The notes under the pieces were generated by a model. It saw only the letters and a list, made by a program, of their open reading frames with translations, was not told the origin of the DNA and made no database searches. Source: Novosphingobium sp. KCTC 2891 (lineage in GTDB: Bacteria; Pseudomonadota; Alphaproteobacteria; Sphingomonadales; Sphingomonadaceae). From it: a DNA stretch of 64,000 nucleotides. Position numbers and translations under genes: made by a program. This document shows positions 45,989 to 59,613 of this stretch, piece by piece. Where the stretch lies: the NCBI RefSeq assembly GCF_025938155.1, contig NZ_JAPCZG010000002.1:62001-126000 (forward strand), written 5' to 3'. Positions within the stretch are counted from its first letter, which is position 1. Each line of letters begins with the position of its first letter.

Positions 45989-46372
45989 ATGCGCAAGTGG
46001 CACCGCTGGCTCTCGGTGTTCTTTTCCGTGTTCCTGCTGTGGATCGCGGTGACGGGCGTGCTCAGCCAGGTCGTTCCGCTGCTGGGCGGGGGCGAAAAGC
46101 CCAAGGCCGCGCAAGCGGAAGGCAAGCCCGCGTTTGCCTGCCCGCCGGACTACATCTGCCGTCCCAAGCCCAAGCCGGGCGACCCGCGCGCGCTGGTCGG
46201 CACGCTGCACCATCTCCATTCGGGCGAAAGCTTCGGACCGCTGGGCGTGGTGATCGCCACCCTCTCGGGCTTTGCAATGGTGTTCTTCAGCTTCTCGGGC
46301 CTGTGGCTCTACATCTCGATGTGGCGCAACCGCGCCAGCCGCAAGCTCAAGCCCGGCTGGTTCTGGAAGTAG
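45989..46372 (+). CDS. PepSY-associated small membrane protein
   Basis: A 127-residue protein with two helices: residues about 7-30 (LSVFFSVFLLWIAVTGVLSQVV) and about 86-110 (IATLSGFAMVFFSFSGLWLYI). They enclose a periplasmic loop with two Cys (FACPPDYIC) and HHLHSGES. MRKWHRWLSVFFSVFLLWIAVTG is the start signature of PepSY-TM proteins, which are linked to iron uptake or ferric-reductase-like functions. It lacks the long PepSY domain. It sits between nrdA and nrdB on the same strand. Confidence 0.75.
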   Translation: MRKWHRWLSVFFSVFLLWIAVTGVLSQVVPLLGGGEKPKAAQAEGKPAFACPPDYICRPKPKPGDPRALVGTLHHLHSGESFGPLGVVIATLSGFAMVFFSFSGLWLYISMWRNRASRKLKPGWFWK

Positions 46373-46422
46373 AAAGGTTCTGGTCTGCTGCGCCCCTGAC
46401 ACCCGTCAGGGGCCACGCACAG

Positions 46423-46450
46423 AAAAACGCCCCGTCTTGCGACGAGGCGT
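46423..46450 (-). terminator. Intrinsic terminator of DUF2171 gene
   Basis: The minus-strand stem ACGCCTCGTC/GACGGGGCGT (one G-T pair) with loop GCAA is followed by TTTTT. It lies 95 bases past the stop at 46546. A separate plus-strand hairpin (CCCCTGA/TCAGGGG, 46393-46412) without a T-run may end the upstream plus-strand gene. Confidence 0.8.
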
Positions 46451-46545
46451 CTTCCGGCCCAGCCATGTACGACGTGGCGCGGCCTGGCTCCGAGGGGGTC
46501 AGAGCGTTGCGCCGGGCGGCGGGGACTGGCGCCCCCGCCCAGCCC

Positions 46546-46881
46546 TTATTCTTCTTCCTCCATGCCGTAGGCGACATCGCCGTTGGCCGAGAGGCGCACC
46601 TTGTCGCTCTCGATTTCGGCAACGAGGCCGAGCGAAATGTAGTGGTGGTGGCCCTGGTGGCTGCCCACGCCGCTATCAGCACGGGTCAGCTTGATGCGGC
46701 GGCCGTCCACGTGGTCGACCGTGCCGACATGAACCCCGTCCGCGCCGATCACTTCCATGTGCTCGCGAATTTGGCTGGCCACGTCTCCGCCGCCCATCTG
46801 GCCGCTCGCACCGCTCTGGAACTGGCTCTGCTGGCCGGCGCCCGTCTGGTCGCCCGAATTGCGTTCATGATCTCCGCTCAC
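46546..46881 (-). CDS. DUF2171 domain protein
   Basis: A 111-residue protein. Residues 1-40 are polar and Gln/Ser/Gly-rich. The rest is a DUF2171 domain: IREHMEVIGADGVHVGTVDHVDGRRIKLTR, then HHYISLGLVAEIESDKVRLSANGDVAY. The fold resembles PRC-barrel-like small beta domains, and the role is unknown. AAGGAGA seven bases before the GTG at 46881 fixes the start. The gene lies on the opposite strand between nrdA and nrdB. Confidence 0.82.
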   Translation of the reverse strand: MSGDHERNSGDQTGAGQQSQFQSGASGQMGGGDVASQIREHMEVIGADGVHVGTVDHVDGRRIKLTRADSGVGSHQGHHHYISLGLVAEIESDKVRLSANGDVAYGMEEEE

Positions 46882-47168
46882 GGCAGGTCTCCTTGGATTG
46901 GGAATTGCGGCACAGCCTCTCCGGCCGCCGCCCATGCCCTTCCAATGCCTGCTGCGATCGCACGTTCCCGCACGGGGGAAAGCATCGTCGGCCCTGCGCC
47001 GATATGCGCCCTACGGACGCCGAAGCGCGCGCCTGCACGCCTTCGCTCAAGCTGGCGACAACGCGGTGGAAAACCGCCCCCGATGCGCCGGGTTGCCCCT
47101 GCGCCCGCTTTCGCCGGCGCCCCCCGATCCCTACATTCGTTTACCTGATTCACGAGGACCCTCAGCCC

Positions 47169-48224
47169 ATGCCTCTTCTCGAAGCCCGCAAGACCTACAA
47201 GCCCTTCGAATATCCCTGGGCCTACGACTTCTGGAAGCGCCAGCAGCAGATCCACTGGATGCCCGAAGAAGTGCCGCTGGGTGAGGATTGCCGCGACTGG
47301 GCGCAGAAGATCTCGGACCACGAACGCAACCTGCTCACGCAGATCTTTCGCTTCTTCACGCAGGCCGACGTCGAGGTGCAGGATTGCTACCACGAAAAGT
47401 ACGGCCGCGTGTTCAAGCCGACCGAGATCAAGATGATGCTCGCCGCCTTCTCCAACATGGAGACGGTGCACATCGCGGCCTATTCGCACCTGCTTGACAC
47501 CATCGGGATGCCCGAGAGCGAGTACGGCATGTTCCTCGAATACGAGGAAATGAAGGCCAAGCACGATTACCTGCAGCAGTTCGGCGTGGACACCGACGAG
47601 GACATCGCGCGCACGCTGGCGATGTTCGGCGGCTTCACCGAAGGGCTCCAGCTTTTCGCCAGCTTCGCCATGCTGATGAACTTCCCGCGCTTCAACAAGA
47701 TGAAGGGCATGGGGCAGATCGTCAGCTGGTCGGTGCGCGACGAAAGCCTGCACTGCGAAGGCATCACCCGCTTGTTCCACGCCTTCGTGGCCGAACGCGG
47801 CTGCCTGACCAAGGCGGTGAAGGAAGACATCATCGATTGCTGCCAGAAGACAGTGCGGCTGGAAGATGCCTTCATCGACCTCGCCTTCGAGCAGGGCCCG
47901 GTGCCGGGGATGAGCCCGAAGGAAATCAAGCGCTATATCCGCTACATCGCCGACTGGCGCCTGGGCCAGCTGGGCTTCCAGCCGATCTACATGATCGAGG
48001 ATCACCCGCTGCCGTGGCTCGCCCCGCTGCTGAACGGGGTGGAGCACGCCAACTTCTTCGAGACCCGCGCCACCGAATATTCCAAGGCCGCCACCCGCGG
48101 CGACTGGAACACCGTGTGGTCCAGCTTCGACAGCCGCCGCAAGGCCAAGACCGTCGCCAACACCGAGGAAGGCATCGAAGTGGAAGTCGACATGTTCGGC
48201 ACCGCGGGGATCGCCGCCGAGTAA
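47169..48224 (+). CDS. nrdB: Ribonucleoside-diphosphate reductase beta subunit (class Ia)
   Basis: A 351-residue ferritin-like radical-generating subunit. Ligand and radical residues are visible: ADVEVQDCY, SNMETVHIAAYSHL (Glu, His, Tyr radical), FTEGLQLFASFAML (Glu), RDESLHCEG (Glu, His). It pairs with nrdA upstream despite two intervening genes. GAGGACC lies before the ATG at 47169. Upstream in-frame codons to 46893 have no conserved sequence. A strong terminator follows. Confidence 0.95.
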   Translation: MPLLEARKTYKPFEYPWAYDFWKRQQQIHWMPEEVPLGEDCRDWAQKISDHERNLLTQIFRFFTQADVEVQDCYHEKYGRVFKPTEIKMMLAAFSNMETVHIAAYSHLLDTIGMPESEYGMFLEYEEMKAKHDYLQQFGVDTDEDIARTLAMFGGFTEGLQLFASFAMLMNFPRFNKMKGMGQIVSWSVRDESLHCEGITRLFHAFVAERGCLTKAVKEDIIDCCQKTVRLEDAFIDLAFEQGPVPGMSPKEIKRYIRYIADWRLGQLGFQPIYMIEDHPLPWLAPLLNGVEHANFFETRATEYSKAATRGDWNTVWSSFDSRRKAKTVANTEEGIEVEVDMFGTAGIAAE

Positions 48225-48259
48225 TCCCTGCCGGCGGCCTTGCGCACCGGACCTGAGAG

Positions 48260-48292
48260 GCCGGGCACCACGCAGGTGGCGCCCGGCTTTTT
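48260..48292 (+). terminator. Intrinsic terminator of nrdB
   Basis: The stem GCCGGGC/GCCCGGC with a partly paired 14-base interior is followed by TTTTT, 36 bases after the nrdB stop. Confidence 0.87.
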
Positions 48293-48375
48293 CATGGGTG
48301 ATCGGCAGGGCCGGGGCGAACGTCAAAGAGGGCAGAAACCCCCGTCCAGCCCCGGCATCCATGCCAGCCCAAACG

Positions 48376-48404
48376 AAAAGGGCGCCCGTTGCCGGACGCC
48401 CTTT
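48376..48404 (-). terminator. Intrinsic terminator of gltBD
   Basis: The minus-strand stem AAAGGGCG/CGCCCTTT with a 12-base loop ends in TTTT, 25 bases beyond the gltD stop. Confidence 0.82.
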
Positions 48405-48428
48405 CACGGTTCACACCGTTTGCGCGGT

Positions 48429-49862
48429 TCAGCGCGGCAGTTCGCTCACGCCCATCAGCGCCTGGTCCACCGCGCGCGCGCACTGGCGCCCTTCGCGGAT
48501 CGCCCAGACGACAAGGCTCTGGCCGCGGCGCATGTCGCCGCAGGAGAACACGTTCTCGACGCTGGTCTTGTAGTCGATCACGTTGCCCTTGACGTTGCCG
48601 CGCGCGTCCAGCTCGACGCCGGCCTGTTCGAGCAGGCCCTGCTTGCGCGGGCCGACGAAGCCCATCGCCAGCAGGATCAGGTCGGCCTGGAGCGTGAACT
48701 CGCTTCCCGGCACTTCCTGCATCTTGCCGCCAACCCATTCGACGCGGACGCATTCCAGCCCGGTCACGTCGTTTTCACCGACCACGCGCTTGGTCAGCAC
48801 CGCGAACTCGCGCTCGCAGCCTTCCTCGTGGCTGGACGACGTGCGCATCTTGAGCGGCCAGTTCGGCCACGACAGCGCCTTGTCTTCCTTCGCGGGCGGC
48901 TCGGGCATGATTTCCAGCTGCGTGACCGACAGCGCACCCTGGCGGTTCGACGTGCCGACGCAGTCCGAGCCGGTATCGCCGCCGCCGATCACGACGACGT
49001 GCTTGCCGGTGGCGAGCAGCGAACCGCGCGGGGCGGCGCGCAGTTCATCGTCGCCCGCGTTGCGCTTGTTCTGCTGGGTGAGGAATTCCATCGCCATGCG
49101 CACGCCGGGCAGTTCCGCGCCCGGAATGGCCAGACCGCGCGGATCTTCCGCGCCGCCCGCCAGCACCACTGCATCGAAGTTTTCCTGCAGCGAGGCGAAC
49201 GAGACGGTCACGCCCACTTCAACGCCCGTGCGGAACTGGACGCCTTCGGCCTCCATCTGCATCGCGCGGCGATTGATGAGCTGCTTTTCCATCTTGAAGT
49301 CGGGAATGCCGTAGCGAAGCAAGCCACCGATGCGATCGTTCTTCTCGAACATCGTCACCGAATGACCCGCGCGCGCCAGCTGCTGCGCGGCGGCGAGGCC
49401 CGCCGGGCCGGAGCCGACCACGGCGACCGACTTGCCGGTCTTCTTCGCCGGAACCTGCGGCGCGATCCAGCCTTCCTTCCACCCGCGATCGACGATCGCG
49501 CATTCGATCGACTTGATCGTGACCGGCTGGTCCACGATGTTCAACGTGCACGCCGCCTCGCACGGGGCGGGGCAGATGCGGCCGGTGAATTCCGGGAAGT
49601 TGTTGGTCGAATGGAGATTGTCCAGCGCCTCGCGCCAGTCGTTCTCATAGACTAGGTGGTTCCAGTCCGGGATCTGGTTGTTCACCGGACAACCGTTGTG
49701 ACAATACGGAATGCCGCAGTTCATGCACCGCGAAGCCTGGCCCTTGAGGCTGGCATCGTCGTGCGGGATCACGAATTCCCGGTAGTGCTTCAGACGTTCC
49801 GCAGGCGCGTCGTACGTGCGGTCCTTGCGGTCGATTTCGAGAAAGCCGGTAGCCTTGCCCAT
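48429..49862 (-). CDS. gltD: Glutamate synthase small (beta) subunit
   Basis: A 477-residue NADPH-oxidising subunit that passes electrons to GltB. N-terminal 4Fe-4S cysteines are in [25 protein letters not shown] and [14 protein letters not shown]. Dinucleotide sites are [15 protein letters not shown] (FAD) and [15 protein letters not shown] (NADPH). The C-terminus has AMGFVGP and [17 protein letters not shown]. It lies 27 bases downstream of gltB on the same strand. Confidence 0.96.
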   Translation of the reverse strand: MGKATGFLEIDRKDRTYDAPAERLKHYREFVIPHDDASLKGQASRCMNCGIPYCHNGCPVNNQIPDWNHLVYENDWREALDNLHSTNNFPEFTGRICPAPCEAACTLNIVDQPVTIKSIECAIVDRGWKEGWIAPQVPAKKTGKSVAVVGSGPAGLAAAQQLARAGHSVTMFEKNDRIGGLLRYGIPDFKMEKQLINRRAMQMEAEGVQFRTGVEVGVTVSFASLQENFDAVVLAGGAEDPRGLAIPGAELPGVRMAMEFLTQQNKRNAGDDELRAAPRGSLLATGKHVVVIGGGDTGSDCVGTSNRQGALSVTQLEIMPEPPAKEDKALSWPNWPLKMRTSSSHEEGCEREFAVLTKRVVGENDVTGLECVRVEWVGGKMQEVPGSEFTLQADLILLAMGFVGPRKQGLLEQAGVELDARGNVKGNVIDYKTSVENVFSCGDMRRGQSLVVWAIREGRQCARAVDQALMGVSELPR

Positions 49863-49889
49863 GTTCTGTATTCCTTCTTCCGCGCGCGC

Positions 49890-54530
<4,641 letters not shown>

Positions 54531-54722
54531 CTCGAAGGTGTTCCTACATCCATAAAGTGGAAACGACGCGCGAATCGCGCCCCCGGTAAGGGGACGAAAG
54601 TTGCGCGAATTTCCCCCATGACTGCAGGAAAGTTATTTTGCAACCGCGAGAAATGATTCGCCCCCGATAAGGGCGACGGAAATACGGATGCGGCAGACCA
54701 AACCCTTGGGCCCGCGAGGTTT

Positions 54723-56567
54723 TCAGCCCCGCGCGGTCATCCGCTGAAGCGTGGCCAGCGCCGCACGAAGCGCGCGATCCGCGTCCTCGACGTCGGGCGC
54801 GGGCACGCCGGAGGCAAAGACCTGGGCCGGTCCAGCGGGTGCACCGTTCCGAACGGCGCCGGCATCAGCCGTGCCAGGCACCGGGCGCAGGAATGGCGCG
54901 GCGTCCGTCACGGGACCGGAGCGCGGCCCCTGACCGGGGAAGATCACCACCGGCTCGATGACATCGGGCGCGGAATCGGTCGCATCGGGCGTGTCGACCC
55001 GGATGAATTCCTGCCGGGGCGCGGCTGCCGGCGCAGCGGGGTGAGCAAGGCGCGGAGCCTCGGACACGGCGGGCGCCACAGGCTTTGCCTCGCCCGACGC
55101 GGCTCGGCCCAGAAAACGCGGTACGACAACGTCCTCGCCGTCGGCACCCTCGTCGGCATCGTCCCACTGGGGCGCGACCGGGTTGGCCATCGAGGGGAAG
55201 CGCGCGATCACTGCCGGCGCGGTGGCCTGCACGACCGGAGCCGCGGGTTCGGCGGGAAGCGCTTCAACGGGGCGAACTTCAGCCACGGGAGCGGGCACGG
55301 ACGAAGCAAAGCGCGGCGGGGCCGGCGCAATCTCCGCCTGTTCCGGCTCGGGTGCGGCATCCACCACGGGTTCGGCGGGTGCGAACGGGGCCGGCGCCAC
55401 CACGACCTGTTCAGCCCCGGTCTGCTCGATCACGGTGGGTTCGATCACGGTCGGTTCGATCACGGTCGGTTCGATCACGGTCGGTTCGATGATGGTCGGC
55501 TCGACGATGGTCGGCTCGATGATGGCCGGTTCGATGATCGCCTGTTCCGGCAGGGCAGGTTCGGCCATGACTTCGACCGGCGCAGGCTCGGCGACCATGA
55601 TCGGCGCGGCGGCACGCTCGAACGCCGGTTCACCGGCAGCACGCATCCGGCTGTCGATCGCCAGCGCAAGTCGTTCGACCAGCTGGACAAGGCCCAGGCT
55701 TTCCAGCGGCGCGCCGGTCAGCATCGAGCGGACGTCGGGCGCGGTCGGAGCAGGCGCGCGGCGCGCGGGCGCATCGGTCACCGCAGCCGGCACCGGATCG
55801 ACCGTAGCCGCATCCACCATGACCGTAGCCACCACGTCCGCCTCGGCGTCGAGCACGGCAACAGCGGTCCACTCACCATCCTCGACTTCGTCGAACGTGT
55901 CCTCGGCGATGGCGGCCTCGGCGATGGCCGCCTCGTCGATGGTGTCCTCGGCGAATGCAGGCTCGTCCGCTGCATCGTCCCACAGCGCAAAGCCGGGCGC
56001 AGGTGCGTGATCGACCGGTTCGGCCGGCAGGCTTTCGTCGGTCAGCGACAGCGCGCGGCGGCGCACGGGCAACCCGCGTGCGGATGCCGGAACTTCATCG
56101 ACGGCGGGCACGAGATCCGCGCTCAGGTCGAAGGGCTTGCGCGGCGGGGCATCGGGGTGGGAATCGAACGCGCGCACTTGCGGCGCATCTTCGGCAAGAT
56201 CGATTTCGGCTTCCGGTTCCGGCTCCACGTGGACAGCGCCCCGGCGGCGCACCACGGCGGCAGGACGCGGACGCGGACGCAGGCGCAGGCCCAGCACCAG
56301 GCCCGCCGTGATTCCCGCCACGGTCATCGCCAGCGCGATCAGCAGGCGGGCAGTGATGCCCAGCGGCGGCGCAGCAGCGGGCACCAGCGCCGAAAGCCCG
56401 GTCACGCCGACAAGGCGCTCGAGAAACTCGGAAGGCAGCGCGAAGCTGCCCAGCCCGAACAAAGCCGCAAACCACAGCGCGACAAGCGCCGGAAACAGGC
56501 GATGCGCCGTAATCGGCTGGCTCGCCCTGCGGGTTGCGGCGCGCGGTGCGGTCTGGCTTCGGCTCAT
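54723..56567 (-). CDS. Two-helix membrane protein with VIEPT repeats
   Basis: A 614-residue protein that I cannot assign. Two hydrophobic helices lie near residues 25-48 (FPALVALWFAALFGLGSFALP) and 72-94 (LLIALAMTVAGITAGLVLGL). About 500 residues of acidic, Ala/Pro/Glu-rich disordered sequence follow. The disordered part includes eight consecutive five-residue units of the form (I/V)(I/V)E(P/Q)(A/T) encoded by eight 15-bp repeats at 55428-55547. Short helices (ESLGLVQLVERLALAIDSRMRAA; ADRALRAALATLQRMTARG) may be binding segments. It lies upstream of the glycosyltransferase gene on the same strand. Confidence 0.75.
   Translation of the reverse strand: MSRSQTAPRAATRRASQPITAHRLFPALVALWFAALFGLGSFALPSEFLERLVGVTGLSALVPAAAPPLGITARLLIALAMTVAGITAGLVLGLRLRPRPRPAAVVRRRGAVHVEPEPEAEIDLAEDAPQVRAFDSHPDAPPRKPFDLSADLVPAVDEVPASARGLPVRRRALSLTDESLPAEPVDHAPAPGFALWDDAADEPAFAEDTIDEAAIAEAAIAEDTFDEVEDGEWTAVAVLDAEADVVATVMVDAATVDPVPAAVTDAPARRAPAPTAPDVRSMLTGAPLESLGLVQLVERLALAIDSRMRAAGEPAFERAAAPIMVAEPAPVEVMAEPALPEQAIIEPAIIEPTIVEPTIIEPTVIEPTVIEPTVIEPTVIEQTGAEQVVVAPAPFAPAEPVVDAAPEPEQAEIAPAPPRFASSVPAPVAEVRPVEALPAEPAAPVVQATAPAVIARFPSMANPVAPQWDDADEGADGEDVVVPRFLGRAASGEAKPVAPAVSEAPRLAHPAAPAAAPRQEFIRVDTPDATDSAPDVIEPVVIFPGQGPRSGPVTDAAPFLRPVPGTADAGAVRNGAPAGPAQVFASGVPAPDVEDADRALRAALATLQRMTARG
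55428..55547 (-). repeat. Eight 15-bp tandem repeats inside coding sequence
   Basis: Consecutive 15-base units (plus-strand form GATCACGGTCGGTTC and variants) encode VIEPT-type pentapeptides. Units two to four are identical, so the array is prone to slippage that would change repeat number without a frameshift. Confidence 0.9.
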
Positions 56568-56631
56568 GGTCCCCTGACTTCAGTCGCTATCTTGCTCGAT
56601 TCGCACGCCGCAATGCAACCGATTCAAGGCG

Positions 56632-57867
56632 CTATCCGGCGACGTCAGGCACTTGGGGTAACAGCGTTTGGTAAACGCGGTCATAACGCCGAACGTTGAA
56701 AGCCCAGTCGTGATCCCGCCGCACGAAATCGCGCGCGGCGAAGCGCCGGGCCGCCCATTCCTGGGGCCGAGCCAGCAGCGCCACCAGCGCGTCGGCCAGC
56801 CCTGCCGGATTGTCCGGCGGAAACAGCGTGCCGGTAACGCCGTCCGCGACGAGTTCGCGGTGCCCGCCCACGTCGCTCGCCGCCACCAGAGTGCCCTGCG
56901 CCATCGCCTCCAGCGGCTTGAGCGGGGTGACCAGCTCGGTCAGCCGCATCGCCTTGCGAGGATAGCAGACAACATCGACCAGCGCGTAGTACCGCTCCAC
57001 CTCGTGATGCGGCACGCGGCCGACGAAGCGGATCGCGTCTGCGGCCGGCGAGGCTTCCGCCTGCGCGCGCAGCGCATCGGCCGCCGGGCCGCCGCCCACC
57101 AGCAGCAACCGCGCGCCCGGCACGCGGGCGGCGATGGCCGGCATCGCGGCGATCAGGTCGTCCAGCCCTTCATAGGGGTAGAAGCTGCCCAGGAAGCCGA
57201 TCACCGGCCCGTCCCCCAGCCCCAGGCCTTCCGCCAGCACCGGATCGCGTGGCGGCGGCGCGCCGAACAGCGACAGGTCGACGCCGTTGGGCATGATCGA
57301 CAGCTTGCCACGCGGAACACCGCGCGCGGCCAGGTCTTCGAGCAGACCGCGGCAGATCGTGACGACCGCGCCCGCGCGGGCGACGACGTGGTTCTCCAGC
57401 GCGCGGGTCAGACGGTATTTCGCCGAACCTTCGCGCCCCGTCAGGTTGCCCACCGCCGCATCCTCCCAGAAGGCGCGGATTTCATAGACCACCGGGATGC
57501 CCAGCCGCCGCCCCGCCCTCAGCGCCGCCAGCCCGCATAGCGCGGGCGAATGGGCGTGGATCACATCGGGCCGGAACGCGCGCGCCGCAGCCTCGATCCG
57601 CCGGGCGAACGCGGCCACCTCGCGCCATTCGCGCAGCAGCGGCGGCCCGGAAGGCAGGCCGGGGGTGCGATGGAACGCGATGCCGTCTGCGATTTCCGGC
57701 GCCTCGCCGGGGTCCGGTTCGCCCGTCTCGACATTGTGGCGCTGCCCGGTTACCCCGATCACCTCGTTCCCCGCCGCCTGCTGTGCCTTCAGGATCGCAC
57801 GGGTGCGGAACGTGTATCCGCTGTGCAGCGGCAGGCTGTGGTCAAGGACGTGGAGCACGCGGGTCAT
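56632..57867 (-). CDS. Glycosyltransferase, exosortase A-associated
   Basis: A 411-residue GT-B (GT4-like) glycosyltransferase. The start RVLHVLDHSLPLHSGYTFRTRAIL, with the later ADGIAFHRTPG, is characteristic of the exosortase A system-associated family (TIGR04063 type). C-terminal donor-site features are IGFLGSFYPYEGLDDLIAA, PRKAMRLTELVTPLKPLEAMAQG and ADGVTGTLFPPDNP. It probably helps assemble glycans on exported PEP-CTERM proteins or an associated polysaccharide. The ATG at 57867 begins the conserved motif. An ATG four codons earlier (57879) is possible. It is divergent from the O-ligase operon. Confidence 0.87.
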   Translation of the reverse strand: MTRVLHVLDHSLPLHSGYTFRTRAILKAQQAAGNEVIGVTGQRHNVETGEPDPGEAPEIADGIAFHRTPGLPSGPPLLREWREVAAFARRIEAAARAFRPDVIHAHSPALCGLAALRAGRRLGIPVVYEIRAFWEDAAVGNLTGREGSAKYRLTRALENHVVARAGAVVTICRGLLEDLAARGVPRGKLSIMPNGVDLSLFGAPPPRDPVLAEGLGLGDGPVIGFLGSFYPYEGLDDLIAAMPAIAARVPGARLLLVGGGPAADALRAQAEASPAADAIRFVGRVPHHEVERYYALVDVVCYPRKAMRLTELVTPLKPLEAMAQGTLVAASDVGGHRELVADGVTGTLFPPDNPAGLADALVALLARPQEWAARRFAARDFVRRDHDWAFNVRRYDRVYQTLLPQVPDVAG

Positions 57868-57975
57868 GCGCGATGCCATGCCAAGCGAACGCTTAACGCG
57901 GCGTCAACTCCGTTCCGGTAGCGCCAAAAAGGCAGCGAGCGCGGCAATCGGGAAACAGGACGGGTAAGGCAGGCG

Positions 57976-58146
57976 ATGATCGACATCTTCACCGTGCTGC
58001 TCCCCCACGCGCTGATGGCGCTGGCGGTGTGGCGCCTGCTCCAGCGCGACGACCTTGACGAGGACCCTGCCCTGCCCCGCCGCAAGATCGGCTGGCAGAA
58101 GCCCGCGCGGCGTCCGGCCGCACGATCGGGCGAGACGGGCGACTAG
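57976..58146 (+). CDS. Small membrane protein (56 aa) preceding O-ligase
   Basis: A 56-residue protein with an N-terminal helix (IDIFTVLLPHALMALAVWRLL) and an acidic-to-basic tail (QRDDLDEDPALPRRKIGWQKPARR). TAAGGCAGGCG precedes the ATG. The stop is two bases from the GTG of the O-ligase gene, so both are read from one transcript. It is unrecognised and too short for usual cut-offs. Its position suggests a partner of the ligase or an exosortase-locus accessory. Confidence 0.62.
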   Translation: MIDIFTVLLPHALMALAVWRLLQRDDLDEDPALPRRKIGWQKPARRPAARSGETGD

Positions 58147-58148
58147 GC

Positions 58149-59522
58149 GTGCTCAACCTCTTCCTCACCGCGTTTGTCCTGGCCTTCCTCGCGGCGGGCG
58201 TGCGCCGGCCGTACCTGTTCGTTCTGGCCTATGCCTATATCGACATCGTTGCCCCGCAAAAGGTGACGTGGGGCTTCCTGCAAAGCGTGCCGGTCTCGCT
58301 GATCGCGTTTGCCTGTGCGTTCGGGGCCTGGCTGGTGGCGGAGGACAAGAACGGCATCCGCCTGTCTTCGCGCCAGTGCGTTCTGCTGCTGCTGCTGCTC
58401 TATTGCGGGCTGACCACGCGCACCGCGGATTTCCCGGTCGAAGCCGCCGAAAAATGGGGCTGGGTGTGGAAGGCGCTGGTCTTCGCGCTGTTCCTGCCGC
58501 TGACCTTGCGCACGCGGCTCCGGATCGAGGCGCTGGCGCTGATCATGGTGCTGTCGGTGGGCGTGATCGTCATCGGGGGCGGGATCAAGACGCTGGCGTC
58601 GGGCGGCGGCGGATACGGCGAACTGAAGCTGCTGGTGAACGACAATACCGGGCTTTACGAAGGCTCGATCATCTCCACCGTGGCGATCTGCGTGATCCCG
58701 CTGGCGCTATGGCTGGCCAATCACGGCACGATCTTCCGCCCCGGCTGGATGGTGCGCCTGTTTGCCATCGGGATCTGCTTCGCCTGCCTGCTGATGCCGG
58801 TGGGCACGCAGGCGCGCACCGGGCTGGTGTGCGCCGCCGTGCTGGGCGTGATGATGTTGCGAAGCACGAAGCGGCGACTGCTCTATGTCTCCGTGATCGC
58901 CGTGGGGGCGCTGGTAGCGCTGCCGCTGCTGCCATCCAGCTTCAACGAGCGGATGAGCACGATCAAGAACCACCAGGGCGACCAGTCCGCCTCGACCCGG
59001 CTTGCGGTGTGGCAGTGGACGATCGACTTCGCCAAGGATCACCCCTTCGGCGGCGGGTTCGACGCCTTCCGCCAGAACCGCGTTTCATACGACACGGTCA
59101 AGGCCGACTATGCGGGCGACAACAATGCCGCGATCGAGACCGAGCGGATCGAGGAAACCGCGCGCGCCTACCACTCCAGCTATTTCGAGATGCTGGGCGA
59201 ACAGGGCTATCCCGGCCTTGCACTGTGGCTGCTGCTCCACGTCATGGGCGTGATCCATATGGAAGTGATCCGCCGCCAATATGCGAAGAACCCGCCGGAC
59301 GGGTTCGCGTGGGTCACACCGCTGGCCGACGCACTGCAACAGGCACAGATCGTCTACCTGGTCGGCGGCGCCTTCGTCGGCATCGCGTTCCAGCCGTTCT
59401 GCTACATGCTGGTGGGACTTCAGTGCGGCCTGTCGGCCTACATCGGCCGGGTGCGCCGCTCTGCCCCGGTGCCCTTCCGCAAGGCCCGCTCCGCGCCTGC
59501 CCCGCTGCCCGACGCCACTTAA
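58149..59522 (+). CDS. Putative O-glycosylation ligase, exosortase A-associated
   Basis: A 457-residue polytopic membrane protein. The N-terminal part (LNLFLTAFVLAFLAAGVRRPYLFVLAYAYIDIVAPQKV) matches the DUF5935 domain. The C-terminal part is a Wzy_C/O-antigen-ligase domain (TQARTGLVCAAVLGVMML; HPFGGGFDAFRQNR; YHSSYFEMLGEQGYPGLALWLLL). This combination marks the exosortase A-associated O-ligase family (TIGR03097 type), thought to transfer glycan to sorted proteins. The GTG at 58149 directly follows the 56-aa gene. Confidence 0.87.
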   Translation: MLNLFLTAFVLAFLAAGVRRPYLFVLAYAYIDIVAPQKVTWGFLQSVPVSLIAFACAFGAWLVAEDKNGIRLSSRQCVLLLLLLYCGLTTRTADFPVEAAEKWGWVWKALVFALFLPLTLRTRLRIEALALIMVLSVGVIVIGGGIKTLASGGGGYGELKLLVNDNTGLYEGSIISTVAICVIPLALWLANHGTIFRPGWMVRLFAIGICFACLLMPVGTQARTGLVCAAVLGVMMLRSTKRRLLYVSVIAVGALVALPLLPSSFNERMSTIKNHQGDQSASTRLAVWQWTIDFAKDHPFGGGFDAFRQNRVSYDTVKADYAGDNNAAIETERIEETARAYHSSYFEMLGEQGYPGLALWLLLHVMGVIHMEVIRRQYAKNPPDGFAWVTPLADALQQAQIVYLVGGAFVGIAFQPFCYMLVGLQCGLSAYIGRVRRSAPVPFRKARSAPAPLPDAT

Positions 59523-59613
59523 GCAACCGGTTAAACAAGGCGTTGCCAGCGCGCGCGGAAGCGGTCATGACGGTCGGCAGGTCCGCAAAGGACACCGAAC
59601 GCAAGGAGAGGTC

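Noticed and set aside
55428..55547. Possible CRISPR-like array
   Set aside because: The 15-bp units are directly contiguous without spacers and stay in frame as pentapeptides in a coding sequence.
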